Position numbers and translations under genes: made by a program. Source: Emydura subglobosa (Eukaryota; Chordata; Testudines; Chelidae). Taken from it: 64,000 nucleotides of DNA. The notes below the pieces were generated by a model. It did no database searches. It was not told the DNA's origin and saw nothing but the letters and a program-made list of their open reading frames with translations. Position 1 is the stretch's first letter, and each line of letters begins with the position of its first letter. The DNA is taken from positions 6,920,597 to 6,984,596 of the forward strand of contig ML679973.1 of the NCBI GenBank assembly GCA_007922225.1. The letters are read 5' to 3'. Positions 46,761 through 57,640 of this stretch are shown here, piece after piece.

Positions 46761-47750
46761 TGTAGTGAGTGGGTGTGGCCTCCCTCAGAAACTGACAGCT
46801 AGAAACAGGCTGGGCCTGTGGGGGCGGAGCCGGAGACCGCCTGTCCGCCCACCCAGAAGCGAGGGGGCGGGACAGAAAGTATAAAAGAGAGACTCAGGAG
46901 CTCAGTTGGTGGCCAGCTCCTGGAGGGGAAGGATGTCCCTCCCTATCCTCCAGAGCTGCCTGGTACCTGGGTGAGCCGACCAGGACCTGGTCCCCGGTAA
47001 GCGGACCAGGACCAGGGCCTGGGTCCGGAGGCTGATGAATGGGCAGCACGTGGCCTGGGGCCCAGAGTACCCCCTGGATCTGACCACCCTGTCGGACCTG
47101 GTAATCCAGAGGGGCCAAGACCTGGAGGAGCTGCCGGATGCAGATGAGGAGGAGGTGGCCATACCAGAGCCAGACTTGGAGGAGTTGCCCTTGGAGGTGA
47201 CAGAGGATGATGACGAAGTGTGGGCCCTGACAGGGTCGGACCTGGAGGAACTGCCCCCTCCTGACCTCCCTGACGAGCTGCCTGACCTACCACCCCCTGA
47301 CGATATCGGGGGGTTCTGCAACCTGCCCCTGGGTGCCTACCTCAATGAGGTTGACTGGACGGTGGCACACCAGGTACCCAAGGGAAAGGGGGAAGGAAGT
47401 AGCCCAGGGGAGGGGCCACCCAGTCCGGGGATTGGGGAACTGGACAGTGAGTCAGCGTGTTGCGGTTGGAACCCCGCTGACTCCATGGCATACCCCTCTG
47501 CCACAGCTAGGGACCTGGGCTGGGATGCAGTGGAGTCGGGTGGGCCTCCGTCCCCCCTCCCACTTCCCTGAGGCCTCTGGACTGTGTGCTGCCCCGCCTG
47601 GGGCCTCTGGACTATCACCTTCAGGCGGCCGGGCCCGAGCCCAAAGACTGTTCCCTTGCCCCGGGCTGGGCCAATCCCTGCTGGAGCGGGGAAGGGAGTG
47701 GGTGTGGACTCCCTTCAAAACGAACAGGGAGGTATGGCAACCATCCTACA
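46761..47750 (+). mobile_element. Solo LTR, 990 bp, with 5-bp target duplication
   Basis: The element begins TGTAGTGAGTGGG and ends CCATCCTACA, so TGTAG...CTACA termini. The pentamer CCTGT is repeated exactly at 46756-46760 and 47751-47755. It is inserted into a CR1 whose sequence is contiguous on either side. GC boxes (GGGGGCGG at 46820-46827 and 46863-46870) precede TATAAAAG at 46880-46887, placing a transcription start near 46910 in plus direction (antisense to GAP43). GT-donor-like sites (GGTAAGC near 46996, GGGTGAGC near 46970) follow. Only one LTR is present and no internal retroelement genes, as expected after LTR-LTR recombination. Superfamily (endogenous retrovirus or Gypsy) cannot be told. 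Confidence 0.85.
47035..47571 (+). CDS. Acidic LEELP-repeat ORF within the solo LTR, unidentified
   Basis: This intact frame of 178 codons begins MNGQHVAWGPEYPLDL. It has three LEELP motifs at residues 30-34, 48-52 and 70-74, spaced 18 and 22, then a PPDLPDELPDLPPPDD segment. It is very rich in Asp, Glu, Pro and Leu in the first 100 residues. The last part is less biased, with CCGWNPADSMAYPS. It has no signal peptide, membrane segment or known domain. It lies about 150 bases after the TATA box, so it would be in the R/U5 part of the LTR transcript. The frame may be open somewhat further upstream. It could be the start of a gag-like or accessory leader protein, a peculiarity of this LTR family, or a GC-rich chance frame. 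No function is proposed. Confidence 0.35.
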   Translation: MNGQHVAWGPEYPLDLTTLSDLVIQRGQDLEELPDADEEEVAIPEPDLEELPLEVTEDDDEVWALTGSDLEELPPPDLPDELPDLPPPDDIGGFCNLPLGAYLNEVDWTVAHQVPKGKGEGSSPGEGPPSPGIGELDSESACCGWNPADSMAYPSATARDLGWDAVESGGPPSPLPLP

Positions 47751-47755
47751 CCTGT

Positions 47756-47990
47756 CCATTCCTTCTTGTTCTGTCCTAGATGCACAATGAGAACAATTGA
47801 TCTCTGCCCTCTTGGTAACATCCCCTAATATATCCATAGCCCTTATCTTTCATGTCAATCATCTCTCCTGCAGACTGATCGTGCCCTGTTCCCTTAACCT
47901 CTCCTCAAAGATCTTATTTTGTTTCCTGGAGTCACATTTATTCTATTGAGAAATTAACATCACTTCTTCCCAATTTCAGTGAAAAAAGAA
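47756..47990 (-). repeat. CR1 LINE, part 2 (right of solo LTR)
   Basis: CCATTCCTTCTTGTTCTGTC, AATGAGAACAATTGATCTCT, CTCTTGGTAACATCCCC and CTCTCCTCAAAGATC match CR1 3' sequence read antisense, continuing the part ending at 46760. Confidence 0.7.
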
Positions 47991-49570
47991 ACATGCCATA
48001 CTTTCAATAATAATTAGCAATGTAGCTAAAAATAAGCCAATGTGTGGAACTGACTTTCAAAGGCAGCAGGGAAAGCTGCAACCATGAACATAGATGGTGA
48101 AGAAATTAGTTAAGCAATTGGAGAGAAAAGATTTTAGAAAATTCGTAAGTGGAGCAGCCTACCATAGATGGATGACCATCCATCCTGATTGTCATAGGAC
48201 AGTCCTGACTTTGACTGCCCTTCTGACCAGTCTGCTGAAAGCTATTCAGCACATTAAGGAACTTCCTGAGGACATTAACTCAACAAGTGTTGGTCAAGTA
48301 AGATCTGGTGGAAGGGAGACAACCATTTTTCTGAGATTCCAATAAGTTTGACTGTTTGCACCAGGGTTCTCTTATCTTTACTTTTCACATAGTTCTGAGC
48401 TTCCAGGTCCCAGATGTAAGGAGATTACTTTGAGACAGGCTAAGCTTGTGGTGATTTACCATGTTGATAACTGGTATTGGTACTACTGCATCCTGAGAAC
48501 ATTGCCCTGGTGACGTTTGGAGATGAAGCAATGGCAACTGGAAAAGCCAATGGAATGGTGTCAGACAAAAACAAACAAACTGCTTAACCAGGATGCAAGC
48601 TTGCAGAGGAAAAGGCAGTCCCATACCCCAGAGGTCATCCCATCTTATTAATTATTATGGTAGCACTTACAATGTGCTAGATACTTTCCAAACAGAAATG
48701 AAGAGTCCCTGCTAGCTTCTGTTTTCAGAGGAAGCTTCAGGACAAGGCTGGTTCTTACCAGCCTAACTTTGTTGACCCAAGATAACAACAATACTTAATA
48801 CTTTCACAGACAAACATGAGTTGAACAAGTAATTTGCAGAGCTAGTCAAATGATGCTAATGTTATGATTTGCAAACAAATATGTTCTCTCCCAGCACTAT
48901 TGTTTGGCCTGGTCATATAATTAGTTGAACGCCAGTATTTGGATATTCATTGGTTTGCCCATGAATATGCTTACCAATCCCATAAATTTCACACATTTTA
49001 AACACAAATGATTATTTGTTTGAAAATTCATACAAGAAAGTGCACCACTTGTTACTTCCTATTAGCCATTCTCCTATCCATTCAATAATCAGAAACAATG
49101 CCACGTGAGAGTCATGAACCAACCACCAATAACCAATAGTGAATATTACTAAAAATGAACAATTTGCAAGCAGCCCATAGCCTGACATCTGTCTGCATAA
49201 ATAATTTGTGGAATATTTATGAATAATGAAATCATGAAGAAGAAGAGTAATGAAACTGATCTGCAGATACAAAAAAGGCTAAATTCACCAACTGTCACTT
49301 GACCAGTTCCAGTACGAGCAAGGAACATGCTCAAACTGGTATCTATGAGGCGTTAAAGCAAACTTGGAAGGGAAAAATGGATGATACTTTCAGTTAAGTA
49401 ATAATTTCATCTCAGTAGAATTAATATGGAGCTTTCACTTATTCTTTGTTTTCGTTACAGAAGAAGTCATTGCTGATTTGAAGGCACAAGGAGAAATATA
49501 ATAACCCTCTGCACTTCTGTGCCATCTTCCAACCAAGAGTCTCAAAGCACTTTTATGGCAACTGATTTAT
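47990..49570. other. Intron 1 sequence, AT-rich, without recognised gene
   Basis: The stretch at 48660-48715 (GGTAGCACTTACAATGTGCTAG) is a MIR/CORE-group fragment. The stretch at 48880-49320 is AT-rich and shares ATTCAT/ATGAAT inverted words with 33350-33780. Confidence 0.4.
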
Positions 49571-49574
49571 GTTT

Positions 49575-51350
49575 GTACTTTGCCAAACTTTAAGTGTTCA
49601 GGCTGAAGTTTTCCATCACCGGTGTCTGCCTCAGGCTGAATATGGTTGGAAAATTTCAGCCAAAAGCAATGGGCCATTTCTGAGGCTAAGGGAAAATACG
49701 TGGTTTTGCCCATCTTAAAAATATTCTGATGACCTTTTATTTGAGAAGCTCTAGTGCCCCCATACTTTGGAGAAGGGACTTGAAATTTGGCAGGGGAGGG
49801 GGATGGCCTTTGTCAGGGATGTGCCTTTTGCAACTCCTGTGAAAATCTGTCTAAATTTGGTCAAATGATAAACCTCTCAAAAATCACAGTTCATACATGT
49901 TCATGCACGTGCTCACTGGAGAACTGCTAGAACTTAATAGCTAAATTCCCTGAAGATTCCTTCTGCACAGGGCATGTCTCAGCCCAGGACTTCCCCTGCA
50001 ATTACAGCTCAGGGCTGCGGTGGACTGGGCTGGTCAGGCATTGGAACTGAGAGCAGGGCACCTGTTTCTCCTGCGTGTCAATGCCCCTCCAGCATGGAGG
50101 AGAGAGCTGCCTGATTTGATTGCAGAGGGGACTAGAGCCAGACTTGGAGGTGGGATGGAGAGAGTAGATTGGGACAAGGAGCATGTCAATTAGTCTGGGA
50201 CTGGGGGCAGGAGGGAGAGGGAAACAGGAACTGGGAGTTGGGGTAGAGGGAGACTGGAACTGTCTGGGCAAGGGGACTGGGAACCAGTGAGGCAGAGAGA
50301 AGGTGGTGAGGGGAAAGAGATCTGAGGATGCAGGGAGAGAACTTGGACTGGCTGGACCAAGAAACTGGAACAAAGTTCCTGGCATGGGGGACATGCTGAG
50401 ATTGGATGAGAAGCCCAGAGACAGAAACTGGGATTGGGAGCCAGTTGGGACAGGGTGTGGGGGTGACTGGAGTCCAGGGGGCGAGACAGACAAATTGGAT
50501 GAGGAGCCGTCAGGGAGGGGAACTGGAACTGACTGGACAAGTAGACTGACTCTGTAAGTGTGGGGGAGACTGGGACTTGCTGAACAAGGAGACTGGGAAG
50601 AACTGGGAGAGAGACAGATTGGAGGGGAGGTAGAGGAAGGGGTCAAGCCTGTGGAAACAGAAAGAAGAATCTGTACACTAGAACACACTACCCACCACAG
50701 CCTGGGATGGAACCCAGTATTCCTGAGTCTCCCATTGCTTGATTGTCAGCAGATATCTGTGAAACCCACCAGCAAAGTATGTGTATCGTTGCTGGCCCCC
50801 ATAGAGGATGACAACGTATTACTGCTATTGGTTATGCTATGAGCTCAATTGGCAGACTGTGTGTTGGATCTCAGGGCTTGTCTTAATGAATTAGTTTGTG
50901 GCAAGCTAGGGTGTGAATCCACCCTGCACTAGCCTGCCACTCACTAACTGTCCACGTAGACTCTGCTGACATGGACTAGCAGTTTCTTAGCGTGCTTTAA
51001 TCTACTCTCACTTCAAAGTGAGGTGGATCAAGACACAGGAGGGAACTGTTAGACCATGGCTCCAGGCTCCACATGGACAGTTAGTGTTTGGCAGGCTAGT
51101 GAGGGGTAGATTTTCATCCCAGCTTGCTGCAGACTAAATGTTAACATAGACAAGTCTTAAAGGTTTCAACCCTGCCAACGACCCATGTGGGTAAAATATG
51201 ACGCCACATGATGGAACTTGTTTCTTCCAGTTTGGTTATTTTTAATACCTAGGAAATGACATTAAAAAACTAGGTTAAATGAACATTATTAAGGCTGCAA
51301 AGTGAAGCACTCAGACGTTAGGAAATGCCAGAATTAAGGTTCCCTGTTGA
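49575..51350 (+). mobile_element. Second copy of the TTAA-element family (left arm and body), truncated
   Basis: Sequence from ACTTTGCCAAACTTTAAGTG (about 49579) onwards follows the left arm and body of the element at 58143. Shared anchors are CTGCCTCAGGCTGAAT, a TTGAGAAGCTCTAG/TGGAAAGTTCTAAAG pair, AATTTGGCAGG, GAACTGAGAGCA, AGATTGGGACAAGGAGC, CAGCAGATATCTGTGAAACC, and TGACGCCACA/TGATGCCACA. A GGGACTGG-type tandem array occupies 50150-50640. A fold-back element (50872-51159) interrupts it. The terminal 55 bases and the inverted right arm are missing. Confidence 0.7.
50872..51159. mobile_element. Near-perfect fold-back MITE inserted in the TTAA-element copy
   Basis: The left half (CAGGGCTTGTCTTAATG, GCAAGCTAGGGTGTGAATCC, CACTAGCCTGCCACTCACTA, ACTGTCCACGTAGA, CTCACTTCAAAGTGAG) is mirrored by the right half, ending AACATAGACAAGTCTTA. 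Arms pair along almost the whole length (about 140 bases each) with roughly 85 percent match by eye. The homologous position in the sister copy (59670-59690) lacks it. CAGGG ends suggest hAT, but a matching target duplication was not visible. Confidence 0.75.
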
Positions 51351-51386
51351 CTTTAATATGGCCTTCTTGTACATATGAATTATGCC

Positions 51387-51707
51387 TAGAGCTGTGCGGA
51401 GAATGGAATTTCCATTTTGTGCAGGATTTTGAAGTTTAGTTTTGACCCGATTAGGAACAAAACCTGAAAAATTCAAAATTCTCCCTGACAGAAAATTCTG
51501 AAAAAAAAATAATTTGGATTGACCAAAATGTTTTGTTTTGTTGTAATTAATATATATTATAATCTTTAATACAATTTTTAAAAAATCAAAATGAAAAGTT
51601 CTTTTGAAATGAGAAGTCAAAATGTTGAATTCAGAAAATGTCAGAAGAGGATGGAAATGCATTTTCTGACAGAAAATGGTTTCAACCAAGTTTTCCAACC
51701 AACTCTA
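51387..51707. mobile_element. hAT-like non-autonomous element
   Basis: The ends are TAGAGCTGTGCGG at the left and CCAACCAACTCTA at the right (inverted TAGAGTTGGTTGG). Flanks are ATTATGCC (51379-51386) and ATTATGAT (51708-51715), six of eight bases equal. The interior is AT-rich with mirrored CATTTTCTG/CAGAAAATG words. There is no coding capacity. Confidence 0.6.
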
Positions 51708-51879
51708 ATTATGATACAGTCTTTAATTACACGACCACATATGATTTTTTCCACAAGACCCCCGCCTTATTCAGTGCTTAGAATAGATCTGCTCTGGGAA
51801 TTAATCGAGTTTGTAGAAGGCTCTTCTCTATTGGACCCTTGCTTCATTTGTTGCAGAAGTTGGAAGGTATGTACCGATT

Positions 51880-53415
51880 GCAGCTACTGGGATGGGCATA
51901 CCTACATCGGCCAGGTCCTCCCCCTCAGTTGAGGGAAAGGAACCACTGAACCAAGGCCACAACTGAAATCTGGGGCAACAAACGATAAAAACAGGAACAT
52001 AAATGAAGATCAAAGGTTAAAATTGGAACAGGAAAGGGACACCAAGCAGAGAACCCCACTGGAAATAGGCCCTAAAGTCACAGAGTACTCCCCACTGTCC
52101 AGTTTCCTCCTCCTGGTACGATGGATGTCTGTCTTTGCCAGCAACAGGAGGAGGTTGACAAGGCAGTCTCGCAACTTTGTGGTTGGGGTGTGTGTAAATG
52201 AGGAGGTGTGGGGAAAAGTGCAGCCAGAACCTTAGTATGTGGTTCTAGAGGAGCTGAAAGAGGGGCTGCAGCCGGGTGCACTCTATGTAGATGTTCACCA
52301 GGGTCTCCCTCTCGCCACAGAAAGGACAGGTGTCAAGGGATTCTGTTAACTGCGCCAGTTATATGCCCATGCTCATGGCTCCATGAGGAGTCACCAATTA
52401 ATATCCCTGGCCGGTCGTGGAACCAGACTGGAGTACAGACTGGCCCACTGGGGCTCCCCACCTTCCACAGATGGTAACAGGACCCACCACTTGGTATCGG
52501 GGTGGGACACGAGGACAAGGAAGTGGCTGGTGTGAAGCACGATGTGTGCAGATGTTGGTGGGGCACAGTTTGGAGTGGACCAGCTGGATGTCATGCAGCT
52601 GGCTCGGGTGGCTGGTGGAGCAGGGACCCCATAGTGAGTTGCAGAAGGCCAGGGTTGAGGGGTGAAGATAGAAGAGTTGCCAGTTATATTGGAGCCCTTG
52701 GACATGATGGTGGAAAGAGTGTACCAGCATGCTCCATGCCGGATTACACTGGAAGGTGTATACTATTTGTGGATATGGGACAGGCAGATCTAGGCCTGCC
52801 CAAAACTAAAGGTCTGCCCCCTCAGCTAAGGAGGAGGAACAGCTAAGCCTAGGCCACAAGTGAGTATATGGGGCAACAAATGAAAAAAAACACAAACAGG
52901 AGTGAGGTCAAAGGTTGGAAATCAGGGAACCAGAAGGGGACATCAAGCAGAGAAACCCAGACAGTGCCCACCGCTCCTCAAACATGTCTAAGGAGTTAGT
53001 GGAAACTGCCCAGAGAAACTCTGCTTAGAGATGTGATCGAACCAGGCAACAGAAATCAGCCCCATAATCGCAGAGCATCCCCCTGTCCAGCTTCCTCGGC
53101 CAGCACCAGGAAGGAGGTTGATGAGGAGGTCCCACAACTTTGCGGGGCTGCTGATGCAATTTCCATGATGAGGAGGTGCATGAAAGAATGCAGCCAAAAC
53201 CTAGGCGGCCACTAGGACCTGGTCACTGAGACTAGCTTCCAGGTCCTGAGGAGCTTCTAGTAAAAGACCAGCAGCTCAGAGAGGTCTCGGGGGAGGCCTC
53301 TCAGTTGGAGATAAAACTGGTGCTGGCTACACTGGAGCCCTCAGAGATGGGGGAAGAAGGTGTGCACCAGCACGCTCTGCGCCGGACTACACTGGAAGCT
53401 GTGTAGTGATCGTGG
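51880..53415. repeat. Two tandem, related interspersed-repeat segments
   Basis: Segments about 51890-52750 and 52775-53415 share the same order of words. These include GGGGCAACAAA, GGTCAAAGGTT, CACCAAGCAGAG/CATCAAGCAGAG, CAGAGTACTCCCC/CAGAGCATCCCC, GAGGAGGT, GCAGCCA, ACATGATGG/AGATGGGG and CACTGGAAG. The period is about 900 bases with indels. On minus, frames contain WDLLINLLPGAG and HHVQGLQYNWQLFYL, suggestive of LINE or other retroelement coding remnants. The family was not identified. Confidence 0.55.
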
Positions 53416-53419
53416 CAAG

Positions 53420-55555
53420 GGACTGCAGGAAGAGAAATGATGGTTTCATGATTAAGTCAATTGAATGTTGCCCTTGAGAAATGGATTCAATCCCTGCCTT
53501 TGTGGTAGAGTTCTTATGTCATGCTGGGAAAGTCATTTAAACCAAACTTTTCTTAGGTGGTCACTAATTAGGTGTTCCTCATTTTCTGGGTGTCTGACTT
53601 GAGACCCTGGGGTCTGATTTGCAGAAGTGCTCACATCTGCAGCTGAAGTCAATGGGAGGTGTGCTCTGAAGTGCTATAAAACAGTAAGTGCTCTGAAAAA
53701 TCAGGTCATTGGGCACTTAAAATTAGTGGATACTTTTGACCTTAATCTCTCTGTGCTTCAGTTCCCCCATCTGTAAATTTGGGATAATACCTCCATGCTG
53801 CAGGTCAGGAGAGAGGGGCATTGGCCGACCTGTGAGGGAGGGCAGGTGGAACCCTGAATAGCACCTGTCTACTTCGTACAACTGAACCTAGTACTATTGT
53901 ACTTCCATTATTTCCAAATTTATCTCCTTTTTAAAACAAAATTCCTTAAAAATCTTGCCTCTCACATCCATTCAGTTCTGATCAGTTTCTCCCAGCCATT
54001 TCTATCCTACTCAGAGGTCCCATAAATTAATTCTCAAACAGCAGTCTGTTTGCGTGGCCCTTCTGTTTGGTACTCAGTGCATTCCAGGATGGAAGATGCT
54101 CTTGGCTGTGCGTGAAACCAGGAAGAGTTTGGATCCAAGTACTTAGAAGAGGGTCTACAGGTCTGGTGGTTCAATGGCCATGCTTCTACAATGAGTGCAG
54201 GCTGAGGTGCCAGTGACTCACGTGTGAGACTTTGTAGACTAGGGAACTAGACCTGGGAGGGAGGGTGTCAAAGAGTGAGTCTTCCTGTCAGTAGAGACAG
54301 GTTCGAACCATAGCCCAGAGCACAGGAAGAGCAGCAAGATGAACCCTAGCAGGAGATACTGTGCACAGTAGTTGGCATCAGGGAAAGGCTCAAAGTTCAC
54401 CGAGAAGGCCCTCCAGGGTGTGGTGAGGACACATGGCCACAGTGCAGTGCTACTGGTGCCTGAGGGCTGCTGTAGCCTCTATGGTCTCCCCATTTGTGGG
54501 GAAAAAAAGCCAGTGGATCCATGTAATTGTGGATTGCCTAATCCCACTCTGCTTCCGGCCTATCTCTGTGCTCCCCACAAATCGCCCTCTGTGCTGAGGC
54601 ACAGTAAACCCTCCTGTGATGTGCTCAGAGTCTGCTCCATGCAGACTACTGCAGACTCACTTTGTAACTGGGCCCCCACATCCTTGTTTCTATTTTTAAA
54701 TAGCACAGCAGAAGAATCTTTTCCTCCAAACTTGGCAGTAGACCCCTCTCCTTGGGCCACCTACACCCCAACCTCCGGCTCTAGGAAATGCTTGACCCTA
54801 CCAGTTAAGTTTATTAAGTTTGGGGCAGCACCGAGGTTTATAGACAAAACTGCCGAGCCGGAGTTGGGAGGTGGTCGGCTGTTCAGAATCTATGCGGCAG
54901 TTCCTGAGCCTGACCCCTCATGGCTCTCTTCAACCCCTTGATAATATTCATTCTTATGGAAAAATCCTTTTCTCTATGCTTCTCAGACTGCCGCAGGTAC
55001 AGGGATTCTTCATTTTGTGATAAAATAGAGCTGATACTAGAGCAGGATTCTTAAGATTCCCCGAGCACTCCATTTCCTAGATCAAACAATAGTAATAGGA
55101 TACTCTGTTATAATCCCAGCTATGGGGAAATGTAATCGTTTCCCAGGCTAGATCACACTTATTGAGTGAAAGAACTTGGGAGACTTTATACCCAACCTGA
55201 CAGCATTTTTCTATCTGTAAGTATGTCAGTACCTAACACGATCATTTTTTAATGCCACATCCGATCAATTCCAAACTTCTAGGGAATGTTCTAGGGGCAT
55301 CAATGGGAAGATTACGGATTTGGGGAAAATTGGAAAACCAGTATGGGGGAAAACAGGAGGCAGATGGAGCCCCTGCCATCTGATTAACATTGCCACAGCT
55401 TCAAACACCTCTGCAACGCTCTATGGATCAAACAACTGGTTGATTACACCCACTAATGCCTTCCAGCATAACAATTTCCCATCTCAACTCTACTCATACT
55501 CCCAATAGTTTAACATATTGACACCTGGAATGATTTATCATCCAGACAGAAAGAA
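53420..55555. other. Intron 1 sequence, mostly unremarkable
   Basis: The text at 53720-53790 (ACCTTAATCTCTCTGTGC, CAGTTCCCCCATCTGTAAAT) is a plus-oriented MIR-like fragment. The plus frame 54372-54941 (189 codons) shows no domain and no codon bias and is not called. Confidence 0.4.
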
Positions 55556-55559
55556 GAAG

Positions 55560-56175
55560 AGTGAAAGAAGACTGGGAGGCAGGGTCTGCAAACAGCCCCT
55601 GGCACATGGGGGAGAATAGGCGGAGAGGGAATTGGGCACACAGAATCCCTGGTAGGAGTAGGGGAAATTGGGGAACCCTGGTATTGGGGGAGGGGGAAAT
55701 GGGCATACAGAACCCCTAGCATGGGGAAAAGGGGGGAAATGGATGGCAGACAGAGCCCCTGGCATGGGTGGGGAAGGAGGACTGGGGGGAAAGGATAGGT
55801 AAGGTTTGTATACAGCCCCTGGCATGGGGGTAGATTGGGATATCTGGTATGGGGGGTGGGGAAAGGAGGAAGTAGGGGTACTGGAATGGGGGAAGGGAAG
55901 CCTCACAAAGCCCCTGGCCTGGAGAAGGAATATGGGAACTGGGGAGATGGGGATAAGGCACACAGAACTCCTGGAGAGGGGAGAATGGGGGACCCTGGAA
56001 TGGTGGAAGGGGGCATACAGAGCCCAGGTCGCAGGGGAGTTTGGGGAACCCGGTATGGGGGAAGAGATGTCTCACACGGCCCCTGAACCAGAAAGGAATG
56101 GAGCGTGTGTGTGGAATTGGGAATGGGGTGCCCAGAGGAGGAGGGAACAGGGGGCACAGCCATACCTGGGGGGGG
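55560..56175. repeat. G-rich minisatellite
   Basis: Roughly ten diverged units of 50-60 bases are built on CACAGAGCCCCTGGCATGGG, followed by GGGAAxTGGGGAACCCTGGT-like text. The plus strand has many runs of three to six G. Overlapping open frames on both strands reflect the repeat, not a gene. Confidence 0.8.
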
Positions 56176-56179
56176 ACTG

Positions 56180-57030
56180 GAGGGATGCAATCAGCACCAG
56201 CCTACACAAGCTATGAAGCGTGTCTGACCCCCGAGTTGTAGCAGTATCTAAGATGTTCCCTAAGTAGCTCAGAGTGAACTACAGCCACTGGAAGAAAATG
56301 AGTCCACGTGGCTTCTGCTGAGCCCGTCCGAAAACGTGGCGGTGAGCTCAATCAGTGAGTCAGAAGCAACAGCATGTGACTTCAGCAAAGTGCCCCATCT
56401 CACCGTGGACCCGCTTTGACTTTTTTGAAGAGAAGTCCAGGCCAGCACCAGAAGCATGGCAGCAGACGCCAAAGGCAGCAGGGGGCTGGACTCGGCACAG
56501 CGCGGTTGCACTGTACGGAGACTGACGCTGGGGTGGTTTCGAATCTGACTCTGGCTGTTGCCAGTCCAGGTGACTGTTACGGATAAAAGGAGTGTTTGCA
56601 CTGAGAGTCGCTTTGGTGTGATTCCTACCTCCTCAAAGGTAGTAGGAGGGGTCTCCAGCCCCAGACACAGGGGGAACCCGGAACCTATAACTAGCCAGGG
56701 GAGCCCAAACTTGACACACAATTTCAACCCATTGTAATGGAAGCTTTGCAAAGCAGGAGGTAGGATACACTTGAAGGGAAGATAAACCCTCATTCGTGGC
56801 ACAAGCCAGCCACTAACTGTGCAGATCTAGGAAGAAACTTCCCCTGTGAGATTCCATCATGGTCCATTATTGGGGTAGTACACATTCCTCTGTGGGTGAC
56901 AGCCCGCTCTACATCTCACACCTTTCTGAATACCTGACTGAAATCAGCACATGCACGGTAAGCAGCTGGCTCTGCTGGTAGGCAGAGGGAATCCAAAGAA
57001 CATGGCTTCTCATCCCCCACTACTGAGGGT
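56180..57030. other. Intron 1 sequence without recognised gene
   Basis: A 177-codon minus frame (56269-56802) has no recognisable domain. Contains CCTACCTCCTCAAAGGTAGTAGGAGGGG, a small GGTAGTAGG/CCTACCTCC inverted pair near 56625-56650. Confidence 0.35.
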
Positions 57031-57039
57031 ATCTGGCTT

Positions 57040-57640
57040 CAGACTGCTACGTTGGTTTGCAGCCTTTTGTACTCTTGGATGTTACTGGATGCCCAAATAG
57101 CGGGGTTGGCAAAACCACCTTGCTCCATCTTGCCAGAAGATTGTGCCCCATCTTACGAACCACAGTACCGGAAACAGTGATCCAGCCATGCATGACCTCC
57201 ACAAATTGATTACTGCAACTTATTTTATCTAGGAAGGAAGCAACACATTCTGGGAACGCGCCAGTAGGTACAAAACACAACATCTGTTCTCCTTAGCGAC
57301 ACGAGTTCCTGTGATTACACCACCCCAGCGCTCTCCTGTCTGCAATGGCTCCCCCTTGAGGTCTCTATCCTGCCTGATATAGAAAGCCTCCCATGGAACT
57401 GAGCCATATCACCGGAGAGATTGCCTCTCCCTTGGTTGGCCTCCCACAATGACTGTGTTCCCGGGCAATAGTAAAACTGTCAGCCAAAAGTGGGATGCTC
57501 ATGAGCGGAGGACACAGAACTTACACAGGACTCAGACTGTGGAACTCACTCCCATTACAGACAAAAATGACCTCTCCACACTCCCATTTCTCCAACATAG
57601 CCCTCCCTCAGTAAGCTCTTCAGATGCACTCTCTCACACA
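57040..57640 (+). mobile_element. L2-like LINE, 3' coding remnant
   Basis: Plus-strand text at about 57200-57215 translates to LDYCN, a strongly conserved C-terminal word of L2-clade reverse transcriptases. Further on, GTGGAACTCACTCCCA (57539-57554) gives WNSLP, another terminal motif. The block between carries the expected HVTP...LHWLP region in decayed form. The frame is broken several times. Confidence 0.55.

Noticed and set aside
50002..50688. 228-codon minus frame rich in Pro/Ser/Leu
   Set aside because: It is the complement of the GGGACTGG tandem array, so low-complexity translation of a repeat.
52000..53400. Possible processed pseudogene
   Set aside because: The two halves resemble each other and look like dispersed-repeat sequence. 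No poly-A tail or known protein is recognisable.
54372..54941. 189-codon plus frame
   Set aside because: No recognisable domain, no homology by eye and no retroelement motif. Treated as chance.
55806..56216. Glycine/methionine-rich plus frames over the G-rich array
   Set aside because: They are produced by the tandem repeat in all frames, with no independent evidence.
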